Part shown: positions 1 to 8,172 of the stretch, in pieces
Position numbering within the stretch: the first letter of the stretch is position 1
How the letters are laid out: each line of letters opens with the position of its first letter
NCBI RefSeq assembly: GCF_042677005.1
Contig: NZ_JBHTIF010000005.1
Span: forward strand, 62,001-126,000
Reading direction: 5' to 3'
DNA: 64,000 nucleotides
Source of the DNA: Lysobacter_I brunescens
Lineage (GTDB): Bacteria; Pseudomonadota; Gammaproteobacteria; Xanthomonadales; Xanthomonadaceae
Made by a program: the position numbers and the translations under genes
The notes under the pieces: model-generated
Told to the model about the DNA's origin: nothing
Databases searched by the model: none
The model's input: the letters and a program-made list of their open reading frames with translations, nothing else

Positions 1-1539
1 GAACTTCACGGTGTGGTCGCCGAGGAACAGCGTACCGGCGGCGTAGAAGTTCCAGGTCTCGGTGGACAGGTCGTTGAAGTGACGGCTGCGCTCCGTACCG
101 AAGACCAGGCCGGCCGAGGTGCTGGCGACGGCCGGCGAACCGGCGGGCAGCGCGCCCGCGAAGTTCAGGCGGATCTGCGGCAGGTCGGAATTGTTGATCG
201 GCGTGCTGACGTAGTCGCGGTACGAGGCCTTGAACTCGGTCGAGAACGTGTCGTTCCAGTCGGAGAAGAATTCACCGACGTAGGTCTCGATCACCTTCTC
301 TTGGTTGTACCAGTGCGAGCTCAGCGAGATCGCGTTGTTGAAGAAGGTCGGATAGATCGGATCGGTCTGCTCGGTCTTGCTCCAGCGCAGGCTGGCGCGG
401 TGGCGCTCGCCGATGTTGGCATCGAGCTTGAGCAGGGCGTCGGTGACTTCGAGCTCGGCGCCGGAGGCTTCGGTCGAACCGATGTCGACGCTGTAGTTCG
501 TGCTGGCGATGTTCTGCGCGCCGGTGATGGCGCTCTGCGTGATCGCCACGTTGGTGCGGGCGCTGCCCAGCGGGCCGAATTCAGGCGTGCTGCGCGTGCT
601 GGTCAGCTCTTCGTAGGCGGCGAAGAAGAACAGGCGGTCCTTCAGCAGCGGGCCGCCGAAGGTGAAGCCCTTGGTGTCTTCCTCGAACTCCGGTGCATCG
701 AAGTAGGCGCCGGTGGTGCGGTTGAAACGGCGACCGGCGCCGCGGTCGTCGCGATAGATGTAGTACACCGAACCCTTGAAGTCGTTGGTGCCCGACTTGG
801 TCACGGCGTTGATGTTCGCGCCGGTGTAGCCCTTCTGGGTGACGTCGTAGTTCGAGATGTTGACCTGCACCGACTGGATGGCGTCGATCGAGATCGGCTG
901 CTTGGCGGTCGGCAGGTTGTTGGCTTCCAGGCCGAAGGTGTCGTTGGTCGCGACGCCGTCGATGGTGATCGAGTTGTAGCGCGAGTTCTGGCCGCCGGCG
1001 GAGATTTCGCCGCGCTCCTTGTCGGTCTGCGAGATGCGCGGATCGAAGCGCACGTAGTCCTGCAGGTTGCGCTGGACCGAGGCGTAGTTGTCGAGATCGG
1101 CGCGGCTGATCGCGGTGCCGGCGCCCATCTTGTCGGAGCTGAAGATCTGCGGGCCGGCGGTGCCGGTCACGCGGATGGCGTCGAGTTCTGCGCTGCCGAT
1201 CGAGATGTCGATCTGCGAGGTCTGGTCGAGGGCGAGGTAGATGTCGCTCTCGGTCTGGGTACCGGCGCCTTCCTTGTTCGCGGTGACCTTGTACGGACCG
1301 CCGACGCGCAGGCCGCGGGCGTTGTAGCGGCCGTTGGCATCGGTGACCGCACGGCTGACCGTGCCCGACTCGGTGTGGACGATCGTGACTTCAGCGCCGG
1401 CGACGGGCTGACCATCGGATCCGAGCACCTGTCCGCCGATCGCGGCGGTGGTGTTCTGGGCGAAAGCCGGCGCCGCGGCGAGCGCGACGATCAGCCCGAT
1501 CGACAGTTTGGAGAGTCGGAGACGGTTGGTGTGGTTCAT
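1..1539 (-). CDS. Oar-like TonB-dependent receptor, N-terminal part (runs off window)
   Basis: Outer-membrane TonB-dependent receptor of the Oar type. The frame is open from the ATG at 1539 to base 1 (513 codons), so the rest of the beta-barrel lies outside the window. Residues 1-28 form a signal peptide ending AAAPAFAQ. A carboxypeptidase-regulatory-like beta domain follows (GGQVLGSDGQPVAGAEVTI). Then comes a TonB-box-like stretch (AELDAIRVTGTA) and a plug domain with YNSITIDGVATND and GANINAVTKSGTNDFKGS, hallmarks of this group. The substrate is unknown; Oar-like receptors are linked to peptide or protein uptake or export, which is family knowledge only. It stands alone, with 357 bases of upstream DNA. 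Confidence 0.9.
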   Translation of the reverse strand, partial: MNHTNRLRLSKLSIGLIVALAAAPAFAQNTTAAIGGQVLGSDGQPVAGAEVTIVHTESGTVSRAVTDANGRYNARGLRVGGPYKVTANKEGAGTQTESDIYLALDQTSQIDISIGSAELDAIRVTGTAGPQIFSSDKMGAGTAISRADLDNYASVQRNLQDYVRFDPRISQTDKERGEISAGGQNSRYNSITIDGVATNDTFGLEANNLPTAKQPISIDAIQSVQVNISNYDVTQKGYTGANINAVTKSGTNDFKGSVYYIYRDDRGAGRRFNRTTGAYFDAPEFEEDTKGFTFGGPLLKDRLFFFAAYEELTSTRSTPEFGPLGSARTNVAITQSAITGAQNIASTNYSVDIGSTEASGAELEVTDALLKLDANIGERHRASLRWSKTEQTDPIYPTFFNNAISLSSHWYNQEKVIETYVGEFFSDWNDTFSTEFKASYRDYVSTPINNSDLPQIRLNFAGALPAGSPAVASTSAGLVFGTERSRHFNDLSTETWNFYAAGTLFLGDHTVKF

Positions 1540-1896
1540 TGTTCTTGGCCTCGGTGGAGAACGATGCGGAAACGATGCAGAAATGTCGTGGCGTACGGCA
1601 GACCGCCGGCGCATGAAGCACAGCGATCACAGCGTGGGGAAGACCTGACCGGTTCCGGGTGGCATGCGCGACGACATGCGCACCGGTACGGGTTAAGGAT
1701 AGGTTAACACGATAACGAACGGGAATGACAGGCAAATGACAGCGAATGAAACCGTAAGCCATTGAAATCATTGGCTGAACAGTGTTCATGCATCACTTGA
1801 ATGTCACGCCGCAATCATTTCTGCGACCAGTATGCGGCCCGGCCGGGACCCCGAAACGGGCTCCAATGCGGGCTCGGACGCGGGCCCGGTCGCCCT
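1540..1896. other. intergenic region upstream of the Oar-like receptor
   Basis: This 357-base gap separates the receptor start from the marC stop and must hold the receptor promoter. The stretch about 1690-1800 is clearly richer in A/T than its surroundings, as expected for a promoter read toward the receptor. The direct repeat CATGCGC is present twice near 1672-1685. No convincing gene was seen; reading frames here lack ribosome sites and family-like content. Confidence 0.5.
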
Positions 1897-2484
1897 TCAG
1901 CCGGCGAGGAAGGCAGCGACGCCGTCCATCAGCATCTGCACCGAGATCGCGACCAGCAGCATGCCCATCAGGCGTTCGAGCGCGGTGAGCACGCGCATGC
2001 CGAGCCACTTGTAGAGATAGGTCGCGGAAAACAGGATAGCGGCCGTCGCGGCCCAGGCGATGACCAGCGCGAGGCTCCAGTCGCCCAGTCGCGCGGGGTC
2101 CTTGCTGCCCATCAGGATCACCGCCGCCATGCCCGACGGGCCGGCCACCAGCGGGATGGCCATCGGCACGATGAAGGGCTCGCCGTCGGGAATCTCGCCC
2201 ATCAGGCCTTCCGGCGGCGGGAAGATCATGCGGATGCCGATCAGGAACAGCACGATGCCGCCGGCGATCGACACCGACTCCTGGCGGAGGTGCATCAGTT
2301 CGAGTGCGTACTTGCCGCACCACAAAAAGGCCATCAGCACGCCGAGCGCGATGAGCAGTTCGCGCGCGAGCACGATGCGCTGACGGCGCGGCGGCAGACT
2401 GCGCAGCATGCTGAGGAAGACCGGGACATTGCCCAGCGGATCGAGGATCAGGAACAGCAGCAGTGCAGCCGATGCGATCGTCAT
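1897..2484 (-). CDS. MarC family integral membrane protein
   Basis: A 195-residue inner-membrane protein of the MarC (UPF0056) family. About six hydrophobic segments are visible, with the family signatures LFLILDPLGNVPVF near the N-terminus and PLVAGPSGMAAVILM in the middle. The start at 2484 (MTIASAALLL) was chosen because it gives the usual family length and places the first membrane helix at the N-terminus; upstream codons in frame look non-coding. The transport role is not established; the old link of marC to multiple antibiotic resistance was not upheld. It follows the SDR gene on the same strand after a 22-base gap, so it may be co-transcribed with grxD. Confidence 0.85.
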   Translation of the reverse strand: MTIASAALLLFLILDPLGNVPVFLSMLRSLPPRRQRIVLARELLIALGVLMAFLWCGKYALELMHLRQESVSIAGGIVLFLIGIRMIFPPPEGLMGEIPDGEPFIVPMAIPLVAGPSGMAAVILMGSKDPARLGDWSLALVIAWAATAAILFSATYLYKWLGMRVLTALERLMGMLLVAISVQMLMDGVAAFLAG

Positions 2485-2506
2485 CGATCCACTCCCGTGG
2501 CGGAGA

Positions 2507-3259
2507 TCAAATGGAGAAAGGTGCCCAGACCTGACCGCGACGGTCGATGCCGGCGGCGGACAACAGGTGGACGCATGCAGGAGCGACCTCTGCGGCGGCG
2601 CGCGCCTGCGGTTCGGCATCCTCGACGAAGGCCTTCGAACGCAGGGTCGTGCGCATCGGCCCCGGAGCGAGGCCCGCGACGCGCACCGGCGAATTCGCCA
2701 GTTCGGCGTGCAGGGTACCGACCAGCGCGGCGAGCGCCGACTGCGCGACGCCATAGGCGCCCCAGTAGGCACCGCCCTGCCCTGCTGCGCCATCGATGGC
2801 GAACACGACGGAGGCATCCTCCGCGCTGCGCATCAGCGGCAGGCAGGCCTGGGTCAGCCACCAGCGCGCGGTGAGGTTGACGTGGATCGAGCGTGCGAAA
2901 TCAGCCGGATCGGTGTTTTCCAGCGGCGTGAGGCCGCCGAAATGCGCGGCGCAGTGCAGGACGCCGTCGAGACGGCCCAACCCGTCGCCGATGCGCTCGG
3001 CCATCTCGGCGTAGTCGTCGGGCGTAGCGCCTTCCAGGTCGAGCGGATACAGCAGGGCTTCGCCGCCGGCGCGCACGATGGCGTCGTGCACGCGGTTGAG
3101 CTTGGGCACCTTGCGGCCGAGCAGGACCACGGTCGCACCGGCGTCCGCGCAGGCCAGCGCGGAGGCGTGGCCCAGCGCGCCGTGCGCGCCGACCACGAGC
3201 ACCACGCGTCCCGACAGGGCGCGCGGCGCGGCGGCCTCGATGGCGAACGCCTGCGACAT
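2507..3259 (-). CDS. short-chain dehydrogenase/reductase family protein (YciK-like), degenerate active site
   Basis: A 250-residue Rossmann-fold protein of the SDR superfamily. The nucleotide-binding glycine motif is GAHGALGHA near residues 24-32, and the segment GVLHCAAHFGG corresponds to the family NNAG element. The catalytic region is unusual: the usual YxxxK is YGVAQ (Tyr169, Gln173 instead of Lys), and the Ser-rich strand before it reads VVFAIDGAAG without the expected Ser. Overall layout recalls E. coli YciK. A dinucleotide may still bind, but normal dehydrogenase chemistry is doubtful. The ATG overlaps the grxD stop by one base (TGATG), implying translational coupling. Confidence 0.85.
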   Translation of the reverse strand: MSQAFAIEAAAPRALSGRVVLVVGAHGALGHASALACADAGATVVLLGRKVPKLNRVHDAIVRAGGEALLYPLDLEGATPDDYAEMAERIGDGLGRLDGVLHCAAHFGGLTPLENTDPADFARSIHVNLTARWWLTQACLPLMRSAEDASVVFAIDGAAGQGGAYWGAYGVAQSALAALVGTLHAELANSPVRVAGLAPGPMRTTLRSKAFVEDAEPQARAAAEVAPACVHLLSAAGIDRRGQVWAPFSI

Positions 3260-3579
3260 CAGGCCTTCTGCGCCTCGGCGATCATGCGCGCCAGTTCGCC
3301 GGATTCGTAGAGTTCCAGCGTGATGTCGCAGCCGCCGATCAGTTCGCCGTTGATGAACAGCTGCGGGAAGGTCGGCCAGTTGGAGAAGCGCGGCAGGTTG
3401 GCGCGCACTTCGGGGTCTTCGAGCACGTTGACGCTGTGGAAGTCGCTCGCGCCGGCGAGCTTGAGCGCCTGCGAGGTCCGGCTGGAGAAGCCGCACATCG
3501 GGAACTGCGGCGTGCCCTTCATGAAGAGGACGATCGGATGGGATTCGATCTCGGACTGGATGCGTTCCAAAACCGGCAT
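3259..3579 (-). CDS. grxD: monothiol glutaredoxin, CGFS type
   Basis: A 106-residue monothiol glutaredoxin of the Grx4 family, which binds and transfers [2Fe-2S] clusters in the cytosol and also works with BolA-type partners (family knowledge). The CGFS active site is at residues 29-32, preceded by MKGTPQFP; the glutathione-binding WPTFPQLFI and GGCDI segments are present. Length matches the family. It is the first gene of a minus-strand unit grxD-SDR-marC and diverges from sodB, with 137 bases between the two starts. An iron-sulfur handling protein beside an iron superoxide dismutase makes physiological sense, but shared control is not shown by the sequence. Confidence 0.95.
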   Translation of the reverse strand: MPVLERIQSEIESHPIVLFMKGTPQFPMCGFSSRTSQALKLAGASDFHSVNVLEDPEVRANLPRFSNWPTFPQLFINGELIGGCDITLELYESGELARMIAEAQKA

Positions 3580-3716
3580 GGTCTGTCTCCTGGGGCTGTT
3601 CGGGCGGGAGCGGGGTTCGTCCGGCCGCCGTGGGGTTAGAATGGCCGCCCATTGTAAGCCTTCGCGCGACCCGGGGCCTGCCCGGCGCGCCCACCCCGCC
3701 TCAAGGAGCCCGCCCC

Positions 3717-4295
3717 ATGGCCATCGAGCTGCCAGCCCTGCCCTACGACCGCACCGCCCTGGAACCGCACATCTCCGCGGAAACCATCGATTTCCATTAC
3801 GGCAAGCACCACCAGACCTACGTCACCAACCTCAACAACATGATCGCCGGCACGGAGTTCGAGAACCTCTCGCTGGAGGAGATCGTCCGCAAGTCGCAGG
3901 GCGGCATGTTCAACAACGCCGCACAGGTGTGGAACCACACGTTCTACTGGAACTGCCTGAAGCCCAACGGTGGCGGCGCCCCGACCGGCAAGCTGGCCGA
4001 TGCCATCAACGCCACGTTCGGCAGCTTCGACAAGTTCAAGGAAGAGTTCACCAAGACCTCGGTCGGCACCTTCGGTTCGGGCTGGGGCTGGCTGGTGCAG
4101 CGTCCGGACGGTTCGCTGGCCCTGGTGAGCACCTCCAACGCCGCCACGCCGCTGACCGGCGACGACACCCCGCTGCTGACCTGCGACGTGTGGGAACACG
4201 CCTACTACGTCGACTACCGCAACGCGCGTCCGAAGTACGTCGAAGCGTTCTGGAACCTGGTGAACTGGGACTTCGTCGCATCGCAGATGAAGTAA
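3717..4295 (+). CDS. sodB: superoxide dismutase, Fe/Mn family
   Basis: A 192-residue cytosolic superoxide dismutase that converts superoxide to hydrogen peroxide and oxygen. Metal ligands fit the family: His27 in FHYGKHHQTYV, His74 in QVWNHTFYW, Asp157 and His161 in DVWEHAYYVDY. The sequence is closest to iron-type SodB, though metal choice cannot be proved from sequence. No signal peptide. The ATG at 3717 has an AAGGAG ribosome site eight bases upstream. The gene is followed at once by a strong hairpin terminator (4319-4352), so it is probably monocistronic. Confidence 0.96.
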   Translation: MAIELPALPYDRTALEPHISAETIDFHYGKHHQTYVTNLNNMIAGTEFENLSLEEIVRKSQGGMFNNAAQVWNHTFYWNCLKPNGGGAPTGKLADAINATFGSFDKFKEEFTKTSVGTFGSGWGWLVQRPDGSLALVSTSNAATPLTGDDTPLLTCDVWEHAYYVDYRNARPKYVEAFWNLVNWDFVASQMK

Positions 4296-4318
4296 GCCCT
4301 GCATCGATACGCAACACC

Positions 4319-4352
4319 GAGAACGGCCGGGGAAACCCGGCCGTTCTCGTTT
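4319..4352 (+). terminator. rho-independent terminator after sodB
   Basis: A perfect 13-base-pair stem (4319-4331 with 4336-4348) closed by a GAAA loop, followed by a short T run. It lies 24 bases after the sodB stop. The same AACGGCCGGG stem core recurs at 4915-4944. Confidence 0.85.
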
Positions 4353-4468
4353 GCAACATTCAGCGAACCGACAGGCATCGAACCGCGAGGTGAACGCGGC
4401 AGATCAAACCGTCAACGATTCGACCTACCCAGGCATTCACCGGTGGCATTCCGCAACGGGAGTCCCCG

Positions 4469-4885
4469 ATGACACGCACCGCCTCGATCCTCGCCGCCGC
4501 CCTCCTTGCCTTCACTGTCGCCGGCAGCGCCGCCGCGCGCGATCGCGACCACAACCCGCCCGGACCGCGCGGAGGCCCCGGCACGAACTGGGAAAACCCG
4601 CCGGGCTGGCGCGGCGGTCCCGGCACATCGCCGGATCGTCGCTACTACCGCCATCACGGCAAGCGCTACACGTTCGTCATCCGCGACGGCAGTTACTACT
4701 TCCACCCAGGCTATGGCTACTGGCATCCACGCTACGGCTTCTGGAACCAGGCGCGTCGCTGCTGGTTCGACAACGACCGCAATCCGCCGGGCCCGATCGG
4801 CGGACGCGGCACGAACTGGGAAAACCCGCCGGGCTGGCGCGGCGGTCCGGGCGCATCGCCGGATCGCTACGGGCGGTGTCGCTGA
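4469..4885 (+). CDS. small secreted Gly/Pro/Tyr-rich protein with internal repeat
   Basis: A 138-residue protein of unknown function. Residues 1-23 form a clear signal peptide (cleavage near AGSAAA). The mature protein begins with a Pro-Gly-rich segment containing GTNWENPPGWRGGPG. The middle is aromatic and basic (YYRHHGKRYTFVIRDG, FHPGYGYWHPRYGFW). It then repeats GTNWENPPGWRGGPG near the C-terminus. The core 41 bases of the two repeats are identical, a sign of recent duplication. It sits alone between sodB and the convergent purK. A periplasmic or surface location is inferred from the signal peptide; no enzymatic motif was seen. Confidence 0.75.
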   Translation: MTRTASILAAALLAFTVAGSAAARDRDHNPPGPRGGPGTNWENPPGWRGGPGTSPDRRYYRHHGKRYTFVIRDGSYYFHPGYGYWHPRYGFWNQARRCWFDNDRNPPGPIGGRGTNWENPPGWRGGPGASPDRYGRCR

Positions 4886-4914
4886 GCCCTGAACCCGCAG
4901 TCGCAGGTACCAAC

Positions 4915-4944
4915 GAAAACGGCCGGGATATCCCGGCCGTTTTC
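4915..4944. terminator. bidirectional terminator between convergent genes
   Basis: A perfect 30-base palindrome with GAAAA at one end and TTTTC at the other, so it can end transcripts from both the secreted-protein gene (plus) and purK (minus), whose stops flank it. Confidence 0.85.
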
Positions 4945-4964
4945 CATTGCGATGACGCGCCGGC

Positions 4965-6107
4965 TCAGGAAGCGAGCACCGCCACCACTGGCGACACCTG
5001 CGCTTCGCGCCCCAGCGCCGCGCCGACGCGCGCAAGGGCTTCGGCGAGTTCGGCGGGCGTCTCCGCGCGCAGCGTGGCGTGGCCAACCTTGCGACCGGCG
5101 CGCGGTTCCTTGCCGTAATCGTGCCAGTGGCCGCCGGCTTCGCGCAGCACGCCACTGGCGTCGGGCATGGTGCCGATCCAGTTGAGCATGCAGGCGTGGC
5201 CAACCATGCGCGTGTCGCCGAGCGGCAGGCCCAGCACCGCGCGGAGGTGGTTCTGGAACTGCGAGGTCTCGCTGCCTTCGATCGTCCAGTGCCCGGAGTT
5301 GTGCACGCGGGGCGCGAGTTCGTTCGCAAGCAGCACGCCGTCGCGGCAGAACAGTTCGAGTGCGAACACGCCGACGTAATCCAGCGCATCGGCCAGCGCG
5401 CGCGCATGCGCGTAGGCGTGTTCGGCCATGTCCGCGTCCACGCGTGCGGGCGCGAGGCTAGCGGAGAGCACGCCGTCGACATGCCAGTTCTCGGTCAGCG
5501 GCCAGGCGCGGAATTCGCCGTCGCGACCACGCACGGCGACCACGCTCAGTTCACGATCGAACGGGACGAAGCCTTCGAGGATCAGCCCGACCGTGGCGGC
5601 CTGTGCGCCGAGCGCATCCCACGCAGCCTCGACATCGCCCGGCGTCTTGATCCGGAACTGGCCCTTGCCGTCGTAGCCGAGGCGGCGCGTCTTGAGGATG
5701 CAGGGCGTGCCGATCGCCGCGACCGCCGCGTCCAGCGCGGCGCGATCGGGGACGTCGGCGAAATCGGGTACGGGAATGCCGAGCTCGCGGAACAGGGTCT
5801 TCTCGGCCAGGCGGTCCTGGGCGATGCCCAGCGCGCGCGGATTCGGGAACACCGGGATGCGCGCACTCAGCCACTGCGCGGATTCGGCGGGCACGTTCTC
5901 GAAATCGAACGTGGCCACGTCCACCTGCGACGCGAATTCGGTCAGCGCGGACTCGTCGCGGTAATCGCCGACGATCAGCGGCGCGAACTGTCCTGCGCAG
6001 GCGTCGGCGACGGTGTCGAGGACGCGGAAACGCAGGCCGAGGGGTGCGCCGGAGAGCGCGAGCATGCGGGCCAGCTGCCCGCCTCCGAGAATGCCGACGG
6101 TGGTCAT
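4965..6107 (-). CDS. purK: N5-carboxyaminoimidazole ribonucleotide synthase
   Basis: A 380-residue ATP-grasp enzyme of de novo purine synthesis: it carboxylates AIR with bicarbonate and ATP to give N5-CAIR. The N-terminal GILGGGQLARMLALSG is the PurK nucleotide-site signature; the ATP-grasp region holds KTRRLGYDGKGQ and the late metal-site region NELAPRVHNSGHW. Length matches the family. It lies 43 bases downstream of purE on the same strand, the usual purE-purK pair, and ends against a bidirectional terminator. Confidence 0.96.
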   Translation of the reverse strand: MTTVGILGGGQLARMLALSGAPLGLRFRVLDTVADACAGQFAPLIVGDYRDESALTEFASQVDVATFDFENVPAESAQWLSARIPVFPNPRALGIAQDRLAEKTLFRELGIPVPDFADVPDRAALDAAVAAIGTPCILKTRRLGYDGKGQFRIKTPGDVEAAWDALGAQAATVGLILEGFVPFDRELSVVAVRGRDGEFRAWPLTENWHVDGVLSASLAPARVDADMAEHAYAHARALADALDYVGVFALELFCRDGVLLANELAPRVHNSGHWTIEGSETSQFQNHLRAVLGLPLGDTRMVGHACMLNWIGTMPDASGVLREAGGHWHDYGKEPRAGRKVGHATLRAETPAELAEALARVGAALGREAQVSPVVAVLAS

Positions 6108-6150
6108 GGGGATCGTCTGTTGGGATCAATGCGCGAATCGGGTGCGCGGA

Positions 6151-6663
<513 letters not shown>

Positions 6664-6729
6664 GGTCGTCCCCCGGTTAAAAACGTATTCTAGCGGTCCC
6701 CGGCATTCCCGCGAACCACCCCGCCTCCC

Positions 6730-6990
6730 ATGGACCGCAAGCTGCTCGATCTCCTGGTGTGCCCCTCTTCCCGGCAACCGCTCGCCCTGCTGGAGGCCGC
6801 CGGTCTCGAACAGCTCAACCGGGCCATCGCCGCCGGGCAGGTGAAGCGCAACGACGACAGCCCGCAGTCCGAGCCCTTGCGCGAAGCACTGGTCACCCGC
6901 GACCGCAGGACGGTGTACCGCGTCGACGACGGCATCCCCGTGCTGCTGGTCGAGGAAGGCATCGCCTTCGCCCAGGCGGACGCGGCGTGA
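6730..6990 (+). CDS. Trm112 family small protein (YcaR-like)
   Basis: An 86-residue protein of the Trm112/UPF0434 group (E. coli YcaR). The opening MDRKLLDLLVCPSSRQPL and closing YRVDDGIPVLLVEEG are family hallmarks. Only the first of the Cys residues found in zinc-binding members is kept (CPSSR where others have CPxCK), so zinc binding is doubtful. Its stop overlaps the GTG start of nadC by two bases, suggesting coupled translation. Function in bacteria is not settled. Confidence 0.88.
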   Translation: MDRKLLDLLVCPSSRQPLALLEAAGLEQLNRAIAAGQVKRNDDSPQSEPLREALVTRDRRTVYRVDDGIPVLLVEEGIAFAQADAA

Positions 6991-7856
6991 CGGACTGCCT
7001 CGCACCGCCAGCGGCCGAGGTCGTCGCGGCGAACGTCGCCGCAGCGCTGGCCGAGGATCTGGGCACGGGCGACGTCACCGCATCGCTGCTGCCCGACAGC
7101 CCCGACATCGCCTACCTGCTGTGCAAGGAAGACGCGGTGATCTGCGGCCGTCCGTGGTTCGACGCCTGCCACCGCGCGCTCGATCCCGAGGTCCGCATCG
7201 ACTGGCGCATCGAGGAAGGCGAGCGCGTCGCGAAAGGCACGGTCATCGCCACCCTCGCCGGCCGCAGTCGTGCACTGGTCAGCGCCGAGCGCGCCTCGCT
7301 CAATTTCCTGCAGACCCTGAGCGGCACCGCCACGGTCACCGCGCAATACGTGGATGCCGTGCGCGGCACCGATGCGCGGATCCTCGACACCCGCAAGACC
7401 ATCCCCGGCCTGCGTATCGCGCAGAAATACGCCGTGCGCGCCGGCGGCGGCATGAACCACCGCATCGCGCTGTACGACACGGTGATGCTCAAGGAAAACC
7501 ATATCCGCGCCTACGGCTCGCTGACCGGCGCGGTCAACGCGTCCCGCGCGCAGCATCCGTCGCTGCCGCTGATCGTGGAAGTGGAAACGCTGGAACAACT
7601 GCGCGAGGCGCTGGACGCCGGCTGCACGCGGATTCTCATCGACGACTTCGACGCGGAGACACGGCGCCAAGCCGTGCGCATCGCGAAGTCCGCACCCTAC
7701 GACGGACGCATCCCGCTGGAAGTGTCCGGCGGTGTCGACATGACCACGCTGCGCGCGATTGCCGAAGACGGCGTCGACTGCATCTCGATCGGCGCACTGA
7801 CCAAGCATGTGCGCGCGATCGACCTGTCGCTGAAGCTGGGTCCGCCGCCGGGCTGA
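6987..7856 (+). CDS. nadC: nicotinate-nucleotide diphosphorylase (quinolinate phosphoribosyltransferase)
   Basis: A 289-residue cytosolic enzyme of NAD synthesis that makes nicotinate mononucleotide from quinolinate and PRPP. Seen are EDLGTGDVTASLLP near the N-terminus, the substrate-binding TRKTIPGLR and KYAVRAGGGMNHR, MLKENHI, and the C-terminal EVSGGV and ISIGALTKH. The GTG at 6987, overlapping the preceding stop, gives the normal length and N-terminus. A contiguous Trm112-like/nadC unit is indicated. Confidence 0.96.
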   Translation: MTDCLAPPAAEVVAANVAAALAEDLGTGDVTASLLPDSPDIAYLLCKEDAVICGRPWFDACHRALDPEVRIDWRIEEGERVAKGTVIATLAGRSRALVSAERASLNFLQTLSGTATVTAQYVDAVRGTDARILDTRKTIPGLRIAQKYAVRAGGGMNHRIALYDTVMLKENHIRAYGSLTGAVNASRAQHPSLPLIVEVETLEQLREALDAGCTRILIDDFDAETRRQAVRIAKSAPYDGRIPLEVSGGVDMTTLRAIAEDGVDCISIGALTKHVRAIDLSLKLGPPPG

Positions 7857-7892
7857 CCCCGGCGCGTCAGGGTCCGCTGTCAGGTCCCGCTG

Positions 7893-8171
7893 TCATGCTC
7901 CGCTGAACCAGTACGCGCGCATCCGCGCGAGGAAGTCCTGGGTGATGGGATAGCCCGACGCGGAACCGATCACCGAGTCCACACCGCAGCGCGGGCACAG
8001 GGCAGTCTGGCCGACGCCCTTGTCGCACTCGTCAACCCATTCGTGGATGTCGCGCGGCTCGAACTCGCCGCAGCAGTAGAAACAGCCGCAGATATCGCTG
8101 CGCTGCAGTTCGTCGCGATGCAGGGACGATCGATCGTGCGCGCCCTTCAGTGACGGATCGTGGTGGCCCAC
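7893..8171 (-). CDS. conserved Cys-rich cytoplasmic protein, function unknown
   Basis: A 92-residue protein that resembles a widespread uncharacterised family. Key features are CGCFYCCGEF and CPRCGVDSVIGSASGYPIT, which pair two CxxC-like elements and suggest a zinc site, and a final DFLARMRAYWF. No signal peptide or membrane segment. The GTG start at 8171 leaves one base after the stop of the FHA gene, so the two are likely one transcript. Alternative in-frame starts would remove part of the Cys region. Confidence 0.75.
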   Translation of the reverse strand: MGHHDPSLKGAHDRSSLHRDELQRSDICGCFYCCGEFEPRDIHEWVDECDKGVGQTALCPRCGVDSVIGSASGYPITQDFLARMRAYWFSGA

Positions 8172-8172
8172 G

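Noticed and set aside
13..1707. Long plus-strand open frame (564 codons) over the Oar-like receptor
   Set aside because: Antisense shadow; composition is Val/Gly/Arg/Asp-rich without family motifs, while the minus strand encodes a clear receptor.
1391..1789. Minus-strand 132-codon frame upstream of the Oar-like receptor
   Set aside because: Overlaps the receptor start in another frame, in A/T-rich promoter-like DNA; no motif or ribosome site.
4319..4944. The two AACGGCCGGG hairpins as a REP family
   Set aside because: Each follows a gene stop and has T or A runs; they are better explained as terminators.
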